Assembly (NCBI RefSeq): GCF_046845755.1
Contig: NZ_CP177357.1
Coordinates: 186,001 to 250,000, forward strand
Origin: Rubrivirga sp046845755
GTDB taxonomy: Bacteria; Bacteroidota; Rhodothermia; Rhodothermales; Rubricoccaceae
Direction of reading: 5' to 3'
DNA length: 64,000 nt
Of this stretch, positions 50,753 to 60,056 are shown in pieces (position 1 is the first letter of the stretch; each line of letters begins with the position of its first letter). The position numbers and the translations under genes are program-made. Below the pieces are notes generated by a model that searched no databases, had not been told where the DNA came from, and saw nothing but the letters and a program-made list of their open reading frames with translations.

Positions 50753-53437
50753 TCAGGGGCGGAGGCGGGCCAACAGGGCGCCGAGGTCGGGGCCGCCGCC
50801 GAGGTCGAGGGGGTCGGGGGGCGGGAGCACGGCGGCCAGTCCGTGCGCTCGCCACGGCGCCGCGCGGAGCGGCCCGGCGACGTGTGTCCCGGTCACATTG
50901 GGGAACGGGTCGCGGCCCCGCCCGGCCGTGACGGCCGTCCCGTCGGGGCGGGCGTCGAGGAGGCCGGGGTCGAGGTAGAAGGCGTCGAGCACGGGCCACG
51001 GGAGGCCGAGGTCGGCGGCGCGCGGGACGGCGGTGTGGTCGCTGCGCACGCCGGGCGCGGGCGCCCACGGGGCGAGCCGGGCGCCCAGGGTGAGGGGCCG
51101 GGCGGGGAGGGCGGCGCCGGCCCCGCGCACGACGGCCGCCACGCGCCGCGCCGTCGGCGACGCGGCCGGGCACCGGGCCTCCGCCCGCGCCCACAGCACG
51201 ACGGGCACGGCCCCGACGTGCAGCGTCAGCACGACGCCGCGCCGGTCCACCCGGACGCCCAGGCGAACGGCGCTCGCCTCGGCGCCTATCGCGAGCGTCT
51301 GCTCCCAGACGCCACCCGGCGCCCGTTCGATCTCGACGGTGTCCGGACCGCTGCGGGCCCGGGTCGGCCGGTCGATCTCGTCGTACGCGACCTCGACCGT
51401 AGCGCCCGCCCCCTCGGCCCGGACGAGGCGGTCGGCGGCGTCGAACGCGAGCGTCGCCGCGACCGCGCCGGCCACGGCGACGGGCCGGCCGATGGGGTCG
51501 AGGGTAAGCGTCGCGAGCGGCTCGCCCCCGGCCTCGACGGCCGTCAGCCAGCCGTCCGCGTCGGTCACCAGGCCGAGGTCGATGGCGTCGCCGTCGGCCG
51601 ACCGGCCGGCGATCCGCGCGAGCACGCCGTCGGGACCATAGTCGAACGACACGAACCCGGCGGGCACCTCGCCGCGCCGGGTCTCCCACGCCCGGAGCTC
51701 TCCCCGAAGCCCGTAGCTGAACCGCTCGCCGCCCTCGGCCGCGTCGACGGCGACCAGGGCCCCGTCCCGGGTGTAGCGCCGCGTCCCGGCCCGGTCGCCG
51801 ACGACGATCTCCCCGTCGTCGGTGCCGTACGTGGTCGTCTCCCGGGGCCCGTCGATGCGGGCGAGCCGGCCGTCGACGTCGTACTCGACGGTGATGCCGT
51901 GGCCGCTCTCGGGCCGGACGCCAGCGACGCGGCCGTGGACGTCGTACCCCACGGCGACCGGGGCGTCGAGGGCGCCGGTCACGCGGGCCACGCGGCCGGC
52001 GGCGTCGCGGTCGAGCCGGAGGCGCGCGCCGTCGGCGTCGGCGATCGACGCTAGCCGGCCGGCCCCGTCGTGGACGGCCTGGAGCCAGTAGCCGCCCTCC
52101 ACCACGGCGGCGTCGAGGTGGCCGCCCGCGTCGTAGCGGCGGTGCTCCTGGCGGCCCGCCCGGTCGACGCGCCCGACCACGCGGCCGGCGGCGTCCCAGG
52201 TCTCCCGCCACCGCCGGCCCTGGGCGTCGTCGACGGCGAGTCCGTCGGAGAGCCACGCCAGGGTGACGCGCCGGCCCGCCGGGGAGGTGACCGCGGCGAC
52301 GCGGCCGGCACGGTCCCGATCGAACCGCCACGCCCCGCCGCGCGCGTCGGTCAGCCCGGCGAGCGCATGGGCGTCGTCCCACACATAGGACACCGCAGGG
52401 GCGTCGTCGCCGAGCGGCCCGGCGGCGACGGCCCGCCCGTCGGCGTCGTAGTCGACGGCGGCGCCCCGGGCCCGGCCCGCGAGCAGCGTCAGGCGGCCCG
52501 TGTCGGGGTCGAGGGCCTGGAACACGCGCGGGCCGTCGCCATCGCCGAACCCGACGAGCCGGCCGTCGGCCCCGTAGTAGTAGACCTGCTCGGCGCCCTC
52601 AGGCGGGACGCGCTCTAGCACCTGGGCCCCGGCGGCGTGGCGGTACAGCGTCTGGCCACCGTCGGCGCCGACGACGCGCGTCGTGTGGCGGAGGGTGTCG
52701 TAGCCGAGCCGGATGCCCGGGCCCCAGCTCCCCCACACGGCGAGGCCGCGGCCCTCGGCGTCGTACTGGGCGAGCGTGGTGCCCCCGGCGCCAGCGTGCT
52801 CCACGAGCCGCCCGCCGTCGTACGCGTAGCGGTCGGTCCGACCCCGCCCGACGGTCGCCGACGCGAGGTGGCCCCGCTCGTAGCCGAAGTGGACGACGGG
52901 ATCGGCCACGCCCTCGCGGACGACGGCCGTCAGCCGGCCGCCGGCGTACTCGAAGCGGAGCCGCCCGCCCGGCGCCCCCCGGACCTCCGCCAGCTGGCCC
53001 CTGCGCCAGGCGAGGGTGAGCGCCGCGCCCCCGGTGCCCTGGATGCGAGAGAGCGGGAGCCGCCCGCCCCGCCCGCCCGCCTTGGCGTAGACGTACCGGC
53101 GCCGCGGCGTCGCCCACACCACGTACGCCTCGGCGAGGTGGTCGAGGACGAGCCCCGACGCGTCGAGGCGCGCGGCGCGGCCCTCGGCGACCGCGGCGAA
53201 GGTGGCCCCGTCGAACGGGCCGCCCTCGCACCGGACCGTCTCGCCCTCGACGGCGAGCGCGGCGTCGAGCCCCCACCGCCAGCCGGGCCCGAGCGCGCCG
53301 GCTCCCTCGTGCTGGCTCCGGTACGCGCGGCGGAGCGCGAGCGGGACCGGCCCGGGCACGACGGCGTCGACGGCCTCGAGGACGACCTCGCCCGTCGAGA
53401 CGTCGACGCGGAGCCGGGGCGGGGGCGCGGCGCTCAC
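50753..53437 (-). CDS. RHS/YD-repeat protein, candidate T6SS cargo
   Basis: The 894-residue protein opens with a DUF6531-like lead (VDVSTGEVVLEAVDAVVPGP, then LALRRAYRSQHEGAGALGPG) and continues with many YD repeats (RYAYDGGRLVEHAGAGG; VDYDADGRAVAAG; VAYDEIDRPTRA) that would form a hollow beta-cocoon. No DPxG...-type core-border motif or recognised C-terminal toxin domain is seen; the last 170 residues are Pro/Ala-rich. It may be a shell, a toxin with an unknown tip, or an adhesive protein. It starts at a GTG overlapping the PAAR stop codon (GTGA), which ties it to the spike. Confidence 0.85.
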   Translation of the reverse strand: MSAAPPPRLRVDVSTGEVVLEAVDAVVPGPVPLALRRAYRSQHEGAGALGPGWRWGLDAALAVEGETVRCEGGPFDGATFAAVAEGRAARLDASGLVLDHLAEAYVVWATPRRRYVYAKAGGRGGRLPLSRIQGTGGAALTLAWRRGQLAEVRGAPGGRLRFEYAGGRLTAVVREGVADPVVHFGYERGHLASATVGRGRTDRYAYDGGRLVEHAGAGGTTLAQYDAEGRGLAVWGSWGPGIRLGYDTLRHTTRVVGADGGQTLYRHAAGAQVLERVPPEGAEQVYYYGADGRLVGFGDGDGPRVFQALDPDTGRLTLLAGRARGAAVDYDADGRAVAAGPLGDDAPAVSYVWDDAHALAGLTDARGGAWRFDRDRAGRVAAVTSPAGRRVTLAWLSDGLAVDDAQGRRWRETWDAAGRVVGRVDRAGRQEHRRYDAGGHLDAAVVEGGYWLQAVHDGAGRLASIADADGARLRLDRDAAGRVARVTGALDAPVAVGYDVHGRVAGVRPESGHGITVEYDVDGRLARIDGPRETTTYGTDDGEIVVGDRAGTRRYTRDGALVAVDAAEGGERFSYGLRGELRAWETRRGEVPAGFVSFDYGPDGVLARIAGRSADGDAIDLGLVTDADGWLTAVEAGGEPLATLTLDPIGRPVAVAGAVAATLAFDAADRLVRAEGAGATVEVAYDEIDRPTRARSGPDTVEIERAPGGVWEQTLAIGAEASAVRLGVRVDRRGVVLTLHVGAVPVVLWARAEARCPAASPTARRVAAVVRGAGAALPARPLTLGARLAPWAPAPGVRSDHTAVPRAADLGLPWPVLDAFYLDPGLLDARPDGTAVTAGRGRDPFPNVTGTHVAGPLRAAPWRAHGLAAVLPPPDPLDLGGGPDLGALLARLRP

Positions 53438-53757
53438 AGCAGGACCGTCGGGACGCCCGAGGCGATCACGTTGGGCGGCGGGAGCGGCGCGACGGCCGCC
53501 GTCTCCATCACCTGGTCACCGAGCCGCGACGCCGGCTTCCCGCCGATGAGCACCTTCGGGTTCGACGGCATCGCGACGCCGGTCACGTGGGGCGTGCCCG
53601 GCCCGGCCGGCGGCGGGGCGTTGGCCATCGGGCACGTGTGGGCGTCGCCGACGCGCCACGCGGGCTGGCCGGCGATCAAGACCGTCGGGCAGCCCGGCCC
53701 GAGCAGGGCGGGGCCGTGGGCGGTGGGGTCCCCGAAGCGGGCGGCGGGAGCAGGCAT
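53434..53757 (-). CDS. PAAR-domain spike-tip protein
   Basis: The 107-residue protein has the PAAR pattern: ARFGDPTAHGPALLGPGCPT, then VLIAGQPAWRVGDAHTCPM, VTGVAMPSNPKVLIGGKPAS and VIASGVPTVLL. Two His and two Cys are positioned for a zinc site. It caps the VgrG trimer and can tether RHS-type effectors. It sits 2 bp after vgrG copy 2 and overlaps RHS by 4 bases. Only the ATG at 53757 gives a pure PAAR protein; the longer open frame overlaps vgrG. Confidence 0.93.
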   Translation of the reverse strand: MPAPAARFGDPTAHGPALLGPGCPTVLIAGQPAWRVGDAHTCPMANAPPPAGPGTPHVTGVAMPSNPKVLIGGKPASRLGDQVMETAAVAPLPPPNVIASGVPTVLL

Positions 53758-53759
53758 CG

Positions 53760-56336
53760 CTAACCGATGTTGATGATCGCGCCATTGAGCGTCGCGCTCG
53801 CCGTCGCCTGGACGTCCAGCATGGCGCCCTTCACGGTCGCTCTGGCGCCCCCCTTGAAGGTGGCGTCGAGGTCCGAGCTGAGGGCCATCGAGCCCAGGGC
53901 GGTGGCGTTCAAGACCCCGAGCGATTTGAGCGTGATCCCGGCCTGGGCCAGCTTGAAGGTGTGGGCGCCAGTGGTGATCTCGATCTCCCCACTCGGCAAC
54001 ATCTCGATCTTGCCGGGGCCGCACTTGAGCGTGAGCTTGGTCGCGGAGGAGAGCGTGAGTTCGCCGGCCGTCGCCGTCATCTCGATGTTCCCGGCCGTCG
54101 CCGTCGTCTCGATGTTCCCGGCCACAGCCGTGGCCTCGATGCCGCCGGTCGCGGCTGTGGCGTGGATGCCTTCAGCGGCCATTGTTGAGACCATGCCGGT
54201 CATGGCGTCCATCTCGATGTTCCCCTTCGCGGCCGTCAAGCCCACGCCGCCGTTGAGGGCGCCGAGGCTGATCCCGCCGATCCCGGTGAGGAGACTGATC
54301 CCCATCGTCGCAGTGAGGTCGAGGCTCGACCCCGAGGTCAGCCCGATCCCCCCGGCCCCGCCGTAGGCCGAGATCCCCGCCGCGGTCCCCATCATGATGC
54401 CGCCCGGGCTGGTCATAAAGATGCCGGGGAACTGCCACCCCATGGCCGTGCCGGCGACGGTGTTGGCTATGCCGGCGGCGAAGGTCGCGGTCTTCCAGGC
54501 CGCATTGAGACGAGCGATCCCGAGCGTGGTGGCGAAGAGGCCCACGGCGGCATCGGCTACCGTCCAAGCCGTCCCGAAGTCCCCGATGTCCATGCCCATC
54601 ATCGACTCAGGGTCACTCCCGCCAGCCTTGACCCAGACCCCGCTGCCGCCGTGGACGAGCGTCGTCCCGTCGGTTTCGATCTGGACCCCCTGGACGGACC
54701 CGTCGGCGGCGCCGAGGTGGAGCCGGGCGTGTCCGTCCTTCTTGTCGTTCTCGTCGAAGAGCGGGCTCTTGAGGTTGATCCCGACCTTCCCTGCCTTGTC
54801 CTTCAGGACGATCTCGTTGTCGGCGGCCGTCTTGATGATGTTTTCGAACCGGTTATCCGCATCGATCGGCGAGGTCTGATCGTGGTTGGGGACGGTCCCC
54901 AGCCCGACGATGCGGTCAGGGTTGCCGTCGACGCAGGCGATCACCATCTCGGCGTTCTCGTGGACCGGGAAGTGCTGGCCGTAGTCCCGGCCCGTGTAGG
55001 GCTGGGCGAGGCGGACCGGCTTGGTGGCCTGCTGGGTGTCGGCGTCCCCGATGTCGAACGGGAACCGGACGCGGTACCGACCATGCTCATCGGTCGGGGC
55101 GTAGATCCCGTCCGTGACGTTATCCTTCCCGTTCCCCGTGCCTGAGGTGCTCTCGACCTTGGCCGTGAGCACACCAGGGAGCCTGGGGATGGGGGTGGTC
55201 CGGGGCGGCCGGTACGGGGTCGAGGCCAGGACGGACCGGAAGTCGTTGCGGTAGTCGATGGCGCCGTCGGTCTGGAGGCCCTGTTGGGTGCCGGCATGGG
55301 CGACGTGGGTGAGGAGGAGCGCCCGGTTGAGGCCGTCTCGGAAGTGGTTCTTGAGCGTGAACTGGTGGCCGCTCCGGAACTGCACGCAGTTGCTCGTGCC
55401 CGTCACGACGCGGCGCGTGGTCTCGATCTCCTCCAGGCGGACCTGGGCGATGTGGGCGTTGCGGTCGACGGTCTCCGTGTGCGTCATCGCCTCAGACAGG
55501 ACCCCCCGGTGCTTGCCCTTGGAGTCCTCGACCGACCCGGCCTCGACCCTCTCGAAGAGGTCGGCATCCGGCTGGCGGTAGTTGTAGTCCTTCTCCTTGA
55601 CGACCCGGGGCACAATCCGGTGGTCGAGGCGGACGGCCGTGACGACGTCCTCGTCCGTGTCGAGGCTGGCGTCGAAGTCGTAGGCGAGCGCGTCGTCGCT
55701 GATGGCGGGGGCGGGCTCGACGACGGCGGTGCCCTGGCTGTCGTCCGTGCCGGCTGGCGGGCCGTCGCTCAGGACCACCTTCTCCGTGGTCGCTCCGTCC
55801 CCCCCAGTCGCCTCGAAGTGGTAGCGGATCCCCTCGAACTCGAGCAGGCGTTGGACGAAGGCGAGGTCGGTCTCCTGGTACTGGGTCGTGTGGGTGCGCG
55901 GGGCGTACGTCCCCGAGAGCCTCCACTCGTGGGCGACGTCGGCCTTGTCCAGCACCTCCTTTACGATGTCCTCGACGGTCATCGTCTGGAAAATGCGGCT
56001 CCGGGTCGAGAGCCGCAGCCGCGAGAGCCGGGGGGTGAGGACGGCGCGGTAGACGAAGTAGTCCGGATGCGCCGAGGACGTGCCGAGCAGCGTGATCCGC
56101 GAGACGATGCCGTGGACCTCGGACGCGTGGCCGTCCCCGTCGAGCCCACGGGCCATGGTGAGCGTGGCCCCCTCGTCGATGACCTCGGAGAAGGTGATCG
56201 TAGAGGTCCTCGACAGGAGGTGGACCACGAACCGGAACGGCCGAGAGATGGCCTCGACGCCTTTGAACTTGGTGACGACAAAGGTGTCGTCGTCGAGCGC
56301 ATCGCACGTGAACGTGTGGCGGGCGGGGAGGCTCAT
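53760..56336 (-). CDS. vgrG: T6SS spike protein VgrG (TssI), copy 2, with hydrophobic C-terminal insert
   Basis: The 858-residue protein carries gp27-like domains (about 10-350; FVQRLLEFEGIRYHFEATGG) and a gp5 OB-fold (about 390-480; RYRVRFPFDIGD, VRLAQPYTGRDYGQHFPVHE). Unusually, residues 585-700 form a Gly/Ala/Met-rich, hydrophobic insert (VADAAVGLFATTLGIARLNA; FPGIFMTSPGGIMMGTAAGI). It is followed by nine-residue repeats (GGIEATAVA, GNIETTATA, GNIEMTATA) and a beta tail. The insert might help membrane crossing or bind a hydrophobic partner. The ATG overlaps the clpV stop codon by 4 bases; the PAAR gene follows after 2 bp. Confidence 0.95.
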   Translation of the reverse strand: MSLPARHTFTCDALDDDTFVVTKFKGVEAISRPFRFVVHLLSRTSTITFSEVIDEGATLTMARGLDGDGHASEVHGIVSRITLLGTSSAHPDYFVYRAVLTPRLSRLRLSTRSRIFQTMTVEDIVKEVLDKADVAHEWRLSGTYAPRTHTTQYQETDLAFVQRLLEFEGIRYHFEATGGDGATTEKVVLSDGPPAGTDDSQGTAVVEPAPAISDDALAYDFDASLDTDEDVVTAVRLDHRIVPRVVKEKDYNYRQPDADLFERVEAGSVEDSKGKHRGVLSEAMTHTETVDRNAHIAQVRLEEIETTRRVVTGTSNCVQFRSGHQFTLKNHFRDGLNRALLLTHVAHAGTQQGLQTDGAIDYRNDFRSVLASTPYRPPRTTPIPRLPGVLTAKVESTSGTGNGKDNVTDGIYAPTDEHGRYRVRFPFDIGDADTQQATKPVRLAQPYTGRDYGQHFPVHENAEMVIACVDGNPDRIVGLGTVPNHDQTSPIDADNRFENIIKTAADNEIVLKDKAGKVGINLKSPLFDENDKKDGHARLHLGAADGSVQGVQIETDGTTLVHGGSGVWVKAGGSDPESMMGMDIGDFGTAWTVADAAVGLFATTLGIARLNAAWKTATFAAGIANTVAGTAMGWQFPGIFMTSPGGIMMGTAAGISAYGGAGGIGLTSGSSLDLTATMGISLLTGIGGISLGALNGGVGLTAAKGNIEMDAMTGMVSTMAAEGIHATAATGGIEATAVAGNIETTATAGNIEMTATAGELTLSSATKLTLKCGPGKIEMLPSGEIEITTGAHTFKLAQAGITLKSLGVLNATALGSMALSSDLDATFKGGARATVKGAMLDVQATASATLNGAIINIG

Positions 56337-59065
56337 GAATCGGCGGGGGCGGTCGCGTCGTCGGCGGGCTCGGCATCGGGGCCGGGCGCCTCGGCGGTCT
56401 CGGCGGTTTCAGGTGCGGGCGCCAGCGCGCCGTCGCCGGCGTGGCCCGCGGGCGCCGAGGCGCCGTCGACCTCGACGAAGGTGTAGGTGAACTCGCCGGC
56501 CTCGTCGATCCCCAGTTCGAGCGCGGCGGGCAGGTTCTCCTCGGCAAGGCGGGCTAGCAAGGCGCGGCTGGCGGCCGGGAGCACGGTCCGGTCGATGATC
56601 GCGTCGATGTTGCGGGCGCCCGCGTCGACGGTCGTGCACCGGTCGGCGACGGTCTCGACGACGGCGTCGGTGTAGGTGAAGCGGACGCCGTGGTTGGACT
56701 GCAGGCGGCGGTCCACCTTGTCGAGCTTGAGCCGGGCGATCTGGGCCATCGCGTCGCGGTCGAGGCTCAGGAAGGGGATGACGTTCATCCGGCCCAGGAG
56801 CGCCGGTTGGAAGTGGTTCGCGAGCGGCTCGTGGATGAGCGCGCGCAACTCGTCGAGCCGGGGCGCCTCCTCGGCCATCGACGCCTGCTGCACGAGCGCG
56901 CTGCCGACGTTCGAGGTGCACAGGATGACGGTGTTCGAAAAGTCGACCTCGCGGCCCTCGCCGTCGCGCAGGATGCCCCGGTCGAAGACCTGGTAGAACA
57001 TCTCCATCACGTCGATGTGGGCCTTTTCGACCTCGTCGAGCAGGACGACGGAGTACGGCCGCTGGCGGACGGCCTCGGTCAGCACGCCGCCCTCGCCGTA
57101 GCCGACGTAGCCGGGAGGGGCGCCCTTGAGCTGGCTCGTCGTGTGGCTCTCCTGGTACTCGCTCATGTTGATCGACACCAGGAACCGCTCGCCGCCGAAG
57201 AGCAGCTCCGCGAGCGCCCGGGCGGTCTCGGTCTTGCCCACGCCACTCGGGCCCGCCAGCATGAACACGCCGAGCGGGGCGTCGGCCTTGCGCAGGCCGG
57301 CCTTGGCGGTGCGGAGCGCGTCCGCGATCTCGCCCAGCGCCTCGTCCTGGCCCCGGATGCGCGCGGTGAGCCGGTCCTCCATCTCGAGCAGCATCTGGGC
57401 CTCGTCCTTCAGCATGTCGCCGATCGGGATGCCGGTCCAGTCGGCGATGACCTCGGCGACGACGCGGGGGCCCACCTCGGCGTGGACGAGCGGGCCGTTT
57501 TCTTCCTGAAGCGCGTCGAGGCGCGCGCGGAGGTCGTGGACGCCGGCAGGCGCGTCGCCCCCGGCGTCGGCGGCGTCGCGCCGGGCGCCGTCGAGCTCCT
57601 TGGCGATCGCGCGCTCGGCCTCCCAGCGCGCGCTGAGCGTCTCGGTGTCGGCCGCGAGCTGGTCGCGCTCGGCCTCCAGCGCCGCCAGCATCTCGTCCGA
57701 GCCCAGCCCGGCCGAGTGGTCGCGCGTGACGGCGCCGATCTCGGTGTCGACCTCGTGCAAGCGGCGGGCGACGGCGTCGAGCGCGGACGGCGTGGCGTCC
57801 TGCGACATCCGGACGCGCGCGGACGCGGTGTCGAGCAGGTCGACGGACTTGTCGGGGAGCTGGCGGCCGGAGAGGTAGCGGTCGCTCAATTCGACCGAGG
57901 CCCGGACGGCCTCGTCGGTGATCTGGACGGCGTGGTGGTCCTCGTAGCGGTCGCGCACGCCGCGCATCATCACGACGGCCGTCTCGACGTCGGGCTCGTC
58001 GACCTTGACCTGTTGGAAGCGCCGCGCGAGCGCCGGGTCCTTCTCGATGTGGCGCTTGTACTCGCTCCACGTCGTCGCCGCGATGCTGCGCAGCTCGCCG
58101 CGCGCGAGCGCGGGCTTCAAGAGGTTGGCTGCGTCGCCGGTCCCCGCCGCGCCGCCGGCGCCGACGAGCGTGTGGGCCTCGTCGATAAACAGGATCGTCG
58201 GCCGGGCCGCCTCGCCGACGGCGTCGATGACGGCCTTCATGCGCGACTCGAACTCGCCCTTGACGCCGGCCCCGGCCTGCAACGCGCCGAGGTCGAGCGC
58301 GGCGATCTCGGCGTCGCGCAGGGCGAGCGGCACGTCGCCGGCGACGATCCGCAGCGCGAGCCCCTCGACGACGGCCGTCTTGCCGACGCCCGCCTCGCCG
58401 ACCAGGATCGGGTTGTTCTTGCGCCGCCGCGAGAGCACGTCGATGACCTGCCGGATCTCGCGGTCGCGCCCGAAGATGGGGTCGATGCCGCCCTCCCGGG
58501 CGCGGTCCGTGACGGACTGCGTGTACAGGTCGAGCGCCGTCTCGCCCTCGCCGCCCGCCTGCGGGATCCGGGCGCCCGACTTGGTCGCCCGGTTCTCCTC
58601 CGACCCGTCGACGAGCTCGAAAAACCGCTCGCGGAGCGCGTCGGCGGTCGCGGGCTGCATGGCCTCGCGAACGGCGGAGGTGGCGAAGGCATCGCTCTCG
58701 AGGTACGCCTCCAGCAGCGCGCCGGAGCGGACGGCCGCCAGCCCGTGGTGCACGGAGGCGACCACCCAGCCCCGCTCGACCAGATCGAGGAGGAGCGGCG
58801 AGAACGCCGGGCGCCCCGCGTTGCCGCTCTTGTACGCGCCGACGGTGTCGCCCAACGCCTTGCCGACCGCGCCGACGTCCGCGCCCAGGCGCGAGAGCGC
58901 CAGCGTCACATCCCCGGTGCCGTCCTCCATCAGCTTGAGCAGCAGGTGCTCGACGGTGACCTCGTAGTGGCCCCGCCCGACGGCCAGGCCGGCGGCCCCT
59001 TCGAGCGCGCGCGTCGTGGGGTCGTTGAGGGTGCGGAGCAGGCGCTTGACGTCTCGCGAGATCAT
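56333..59065 (-). CDS. clpV: T6SS sheath-disassembly AAA+ ATPase ClpV (TssH)
   Basis: The 910-residue protein has an N-terminal Clp-N repeat domain (1-150), a first AAA+ module (Walker A GEAGVGKT at 223-230; ILFIDEAHTL at 291-300), a coiled-coil M domain (about 425-500) and a second AAA+ module (Walker A GPSGVGKT at 605-612; sensor and KGAPPGYVGYGEGG at 647-660). Together these are ClpB-like, but the T6SS context assigns ClpV. It unfolds contracted TssB-TssC sheaths for reuse. The C-terminal 40 residues are Ala/Pro/Glu-rich. It starts 43 bp downstream of tssG and overlaps vgrG by 4 bases. Confidence 0.95.
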   Translation of the reverse strand: MISRDVKRLLRTLNDPTTRALEGAAGLAVGRGHYEVTVEHLLLKLMEDGTGDVTLALSRLGADVGAVGKALGDTVGAYKSGNAGRPAFSPLLLDLVERGWVVASVHHGLAAVRSGALLEAYLESDAFATSAVREAMQPATADALRERFFELVDGSEENRATKSGARIPQAGGEGETALDLYTQSVTDRAREGGIDPIFGRDREIRQVIDVLSRRRKNNPILVGEAGVGKTAVVEGLALRIVAGDVPLALRDAEIAALDLGALQAGAGVKGEFESRMKAVIDAVGEAARPTILFIDEAHTLVGAGGAAGTGDAANLLKPALARGELRSIAATTWSEYKRHIEKDPALARRFQQVKVDEPDVETAVVMMRGVRDRYEDHHAVQITDEAVRASVELSDRYLSGRQLPDKSVDLLDTASARVRMSQDATPSALDAVARRLHEVDTEIGAVTRDHSAGLGSDEMLAALEAERDQLAADTETLSARWEAERAIAKELDGARRDAADAGGDAPAGVHDLRARLDALQEENGPLVHAEVGPRVVAEVIADWTGIPIGDMLKDEAQMLLEMEDRLTARIRGQDEALGEIADALRTAKAGLRKADAPLGVFMLAGPSGVGKTETARALAELLFGGERFLVSINMSEYQESHTTSQLKGAPPGYVGYGEGGVLTEAVRQRPYSVVLLDEVEKAHIDVMEMFYQVFDRGILRDGEGREVDFSNTVILCTSNVGSALVQQASMAEEAPRLDELRALIHEPLANHFQPALLGRMNVIPFLSLDRDAMAQIARLKLDKVDRRLQSNHGVRFTYTDAVVETVADRCTTVDAGARNIDAIIDRTVLPAASRALLARLAEENLPAALELGIDEAGEFTYTFVEVDGASAPAGHAGDGALAPAPETAETAEAPGPDAEPADDATAPADS

Positions 59066-59108
59066 GAGCGGAGGGGGCGGGGTGGAGAGAGCGGGGGCCG
59101 GGCGGCCG

Positions 59109-60056
59109 CTAGGCGGGGACGTAGCGGACGCGGCGGCGCAGGAGCGGCTCGCGGGGCGTGCCGATGGTGGCGTTGCGGCCGAGCCGGGCGCTGGCGGCGT
59201 CGCCGAGCACGAGGGGCGGCGCCTCGTCGGAGCGGAGGACCAGGTCCACGTCGTAGTCGAGCACGTCGGAGGCGTAGAGGCGGACGAGCGCGGCGATGCG
59301 GGCGGCGCCCGCGCCGCCGGGCAACAAGTCGCGGAAGGCGTCGATGCCGAGCGGGCCGAGCTCGATGCGGAACATCCCGGACTCGTCGTAGACGCGCTCG
59401 CCGACGACGGCGTCCAGCCCCAGGCGGGCCGACCCGAGGCGGGGGCGGACGCCGAGCCGGACGCGCCGGGGCACGTTCTCGACGATCCGGACGGCGAGCC
59501 CGGTCGCGTGCGCCAGCAGCGCGCGCAGGCCCTCGGCGTTGCGGGCCCATGCGTTGAGCCGCGCCGCCAGCGGAAGGAGGGAGGCGTCGACGCCGGCGCC
59601 GCCCGCCAGGGCGGCCGCGCGCGCGGCGTGCGGCCCGACGCCCCGGACCTCGGGCCGGTACCGCGCCCACGCCCGCCACAGCTGCGCGTACGTCCGGTGG
59701 CCGACGAAATCGAGGAAGTCGCGCAAGGGGAGCGTGTGCGCCTCGCCGGTCGCGGTCGTCTCGTGGAAGGACGCCGGGAGCGCGGCGTCGACGCCGTAGA
59801 GCCCGCCGAACCCGACCTCGACCTCGGTCGCCGCGTGGTCGCTCGTGGCCTTTATGTGGCGGACGTCGGCGGCGGGGAAGACCGACGACGGGTCGGGCCG
59901 GACGCGGACGGCCTCGTCGCCGTAGGCCTCGCCGCCGATCGTCGCGGGCCCGCCGCGAGCGGCCGCCAGCAGGCGGAGCGCCTGGAAAAACCCGTAGCGG
60001 TACGGCTCGTCGGTGAGCCGCTCGGGCGTCGAGGCGGGGGAGGCAGGGCGGCTCAT
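59109..60056 (-). CDS. tssG: T6SS baseplate protein TssG
   Basis: The 315-residue protein has the TssG pattern: RYGFFQALRLLAAARGG near the N-terminus, VRVRPDPSSVFPAADVR, EVEVGFGGLYGVDAALPASF, PLRDFLDFVGHRTYAQLWRA, and the C-terminal GPLGIDAFRDLLPGG segment. TssG pairs with TssE and TssF in the baseplate wedge. The ATG at 60056 overlaps the tssF stop codon by 4 bases, so the two are coupled. The long open frame extending upstream is tssF antiphase and not part of the protein. Confidence 0.93.
   Translation of the reverse strand: MSRPASPASTPERLTDEPYRYGFFQALRLLAAARGGPATIGGEAYGDEAVRVRPDPSSVFPAADVRHIKATSDHAATEVEVGFGGLYGVDAALPASFHETTATGEAHTLPLRDFLDFVGHRTYAQLWRAWARYRPEVRGVGPHAARAAALAGGAGVDASLLPLAARLNAWARNAEGLRALLAHATGLAVRIVENVPRRVRLGVRPRLGSARLGLDAVVGERVYDESGMFRIELGPLGIDAFRDLLPGGAGAARIAALVRLYASDVLDYDVDLVLRSDEAPPLVLGDAASARLGRNATIGTPREPLLRRRVRYVPA

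Noticed and set aside
50753..53437. A C-terminal toxin domain in the RHS protein
   Set aside because: I could not match the last 170 residues to any known toxin and saw no RHS core-border motif, so none is claimed.
56690..59557. 955-codon plus-strand frame opposite clpV
   Set aside because: The translation is compositionally biased with no domain; clpV is unambiguous on the other strand.
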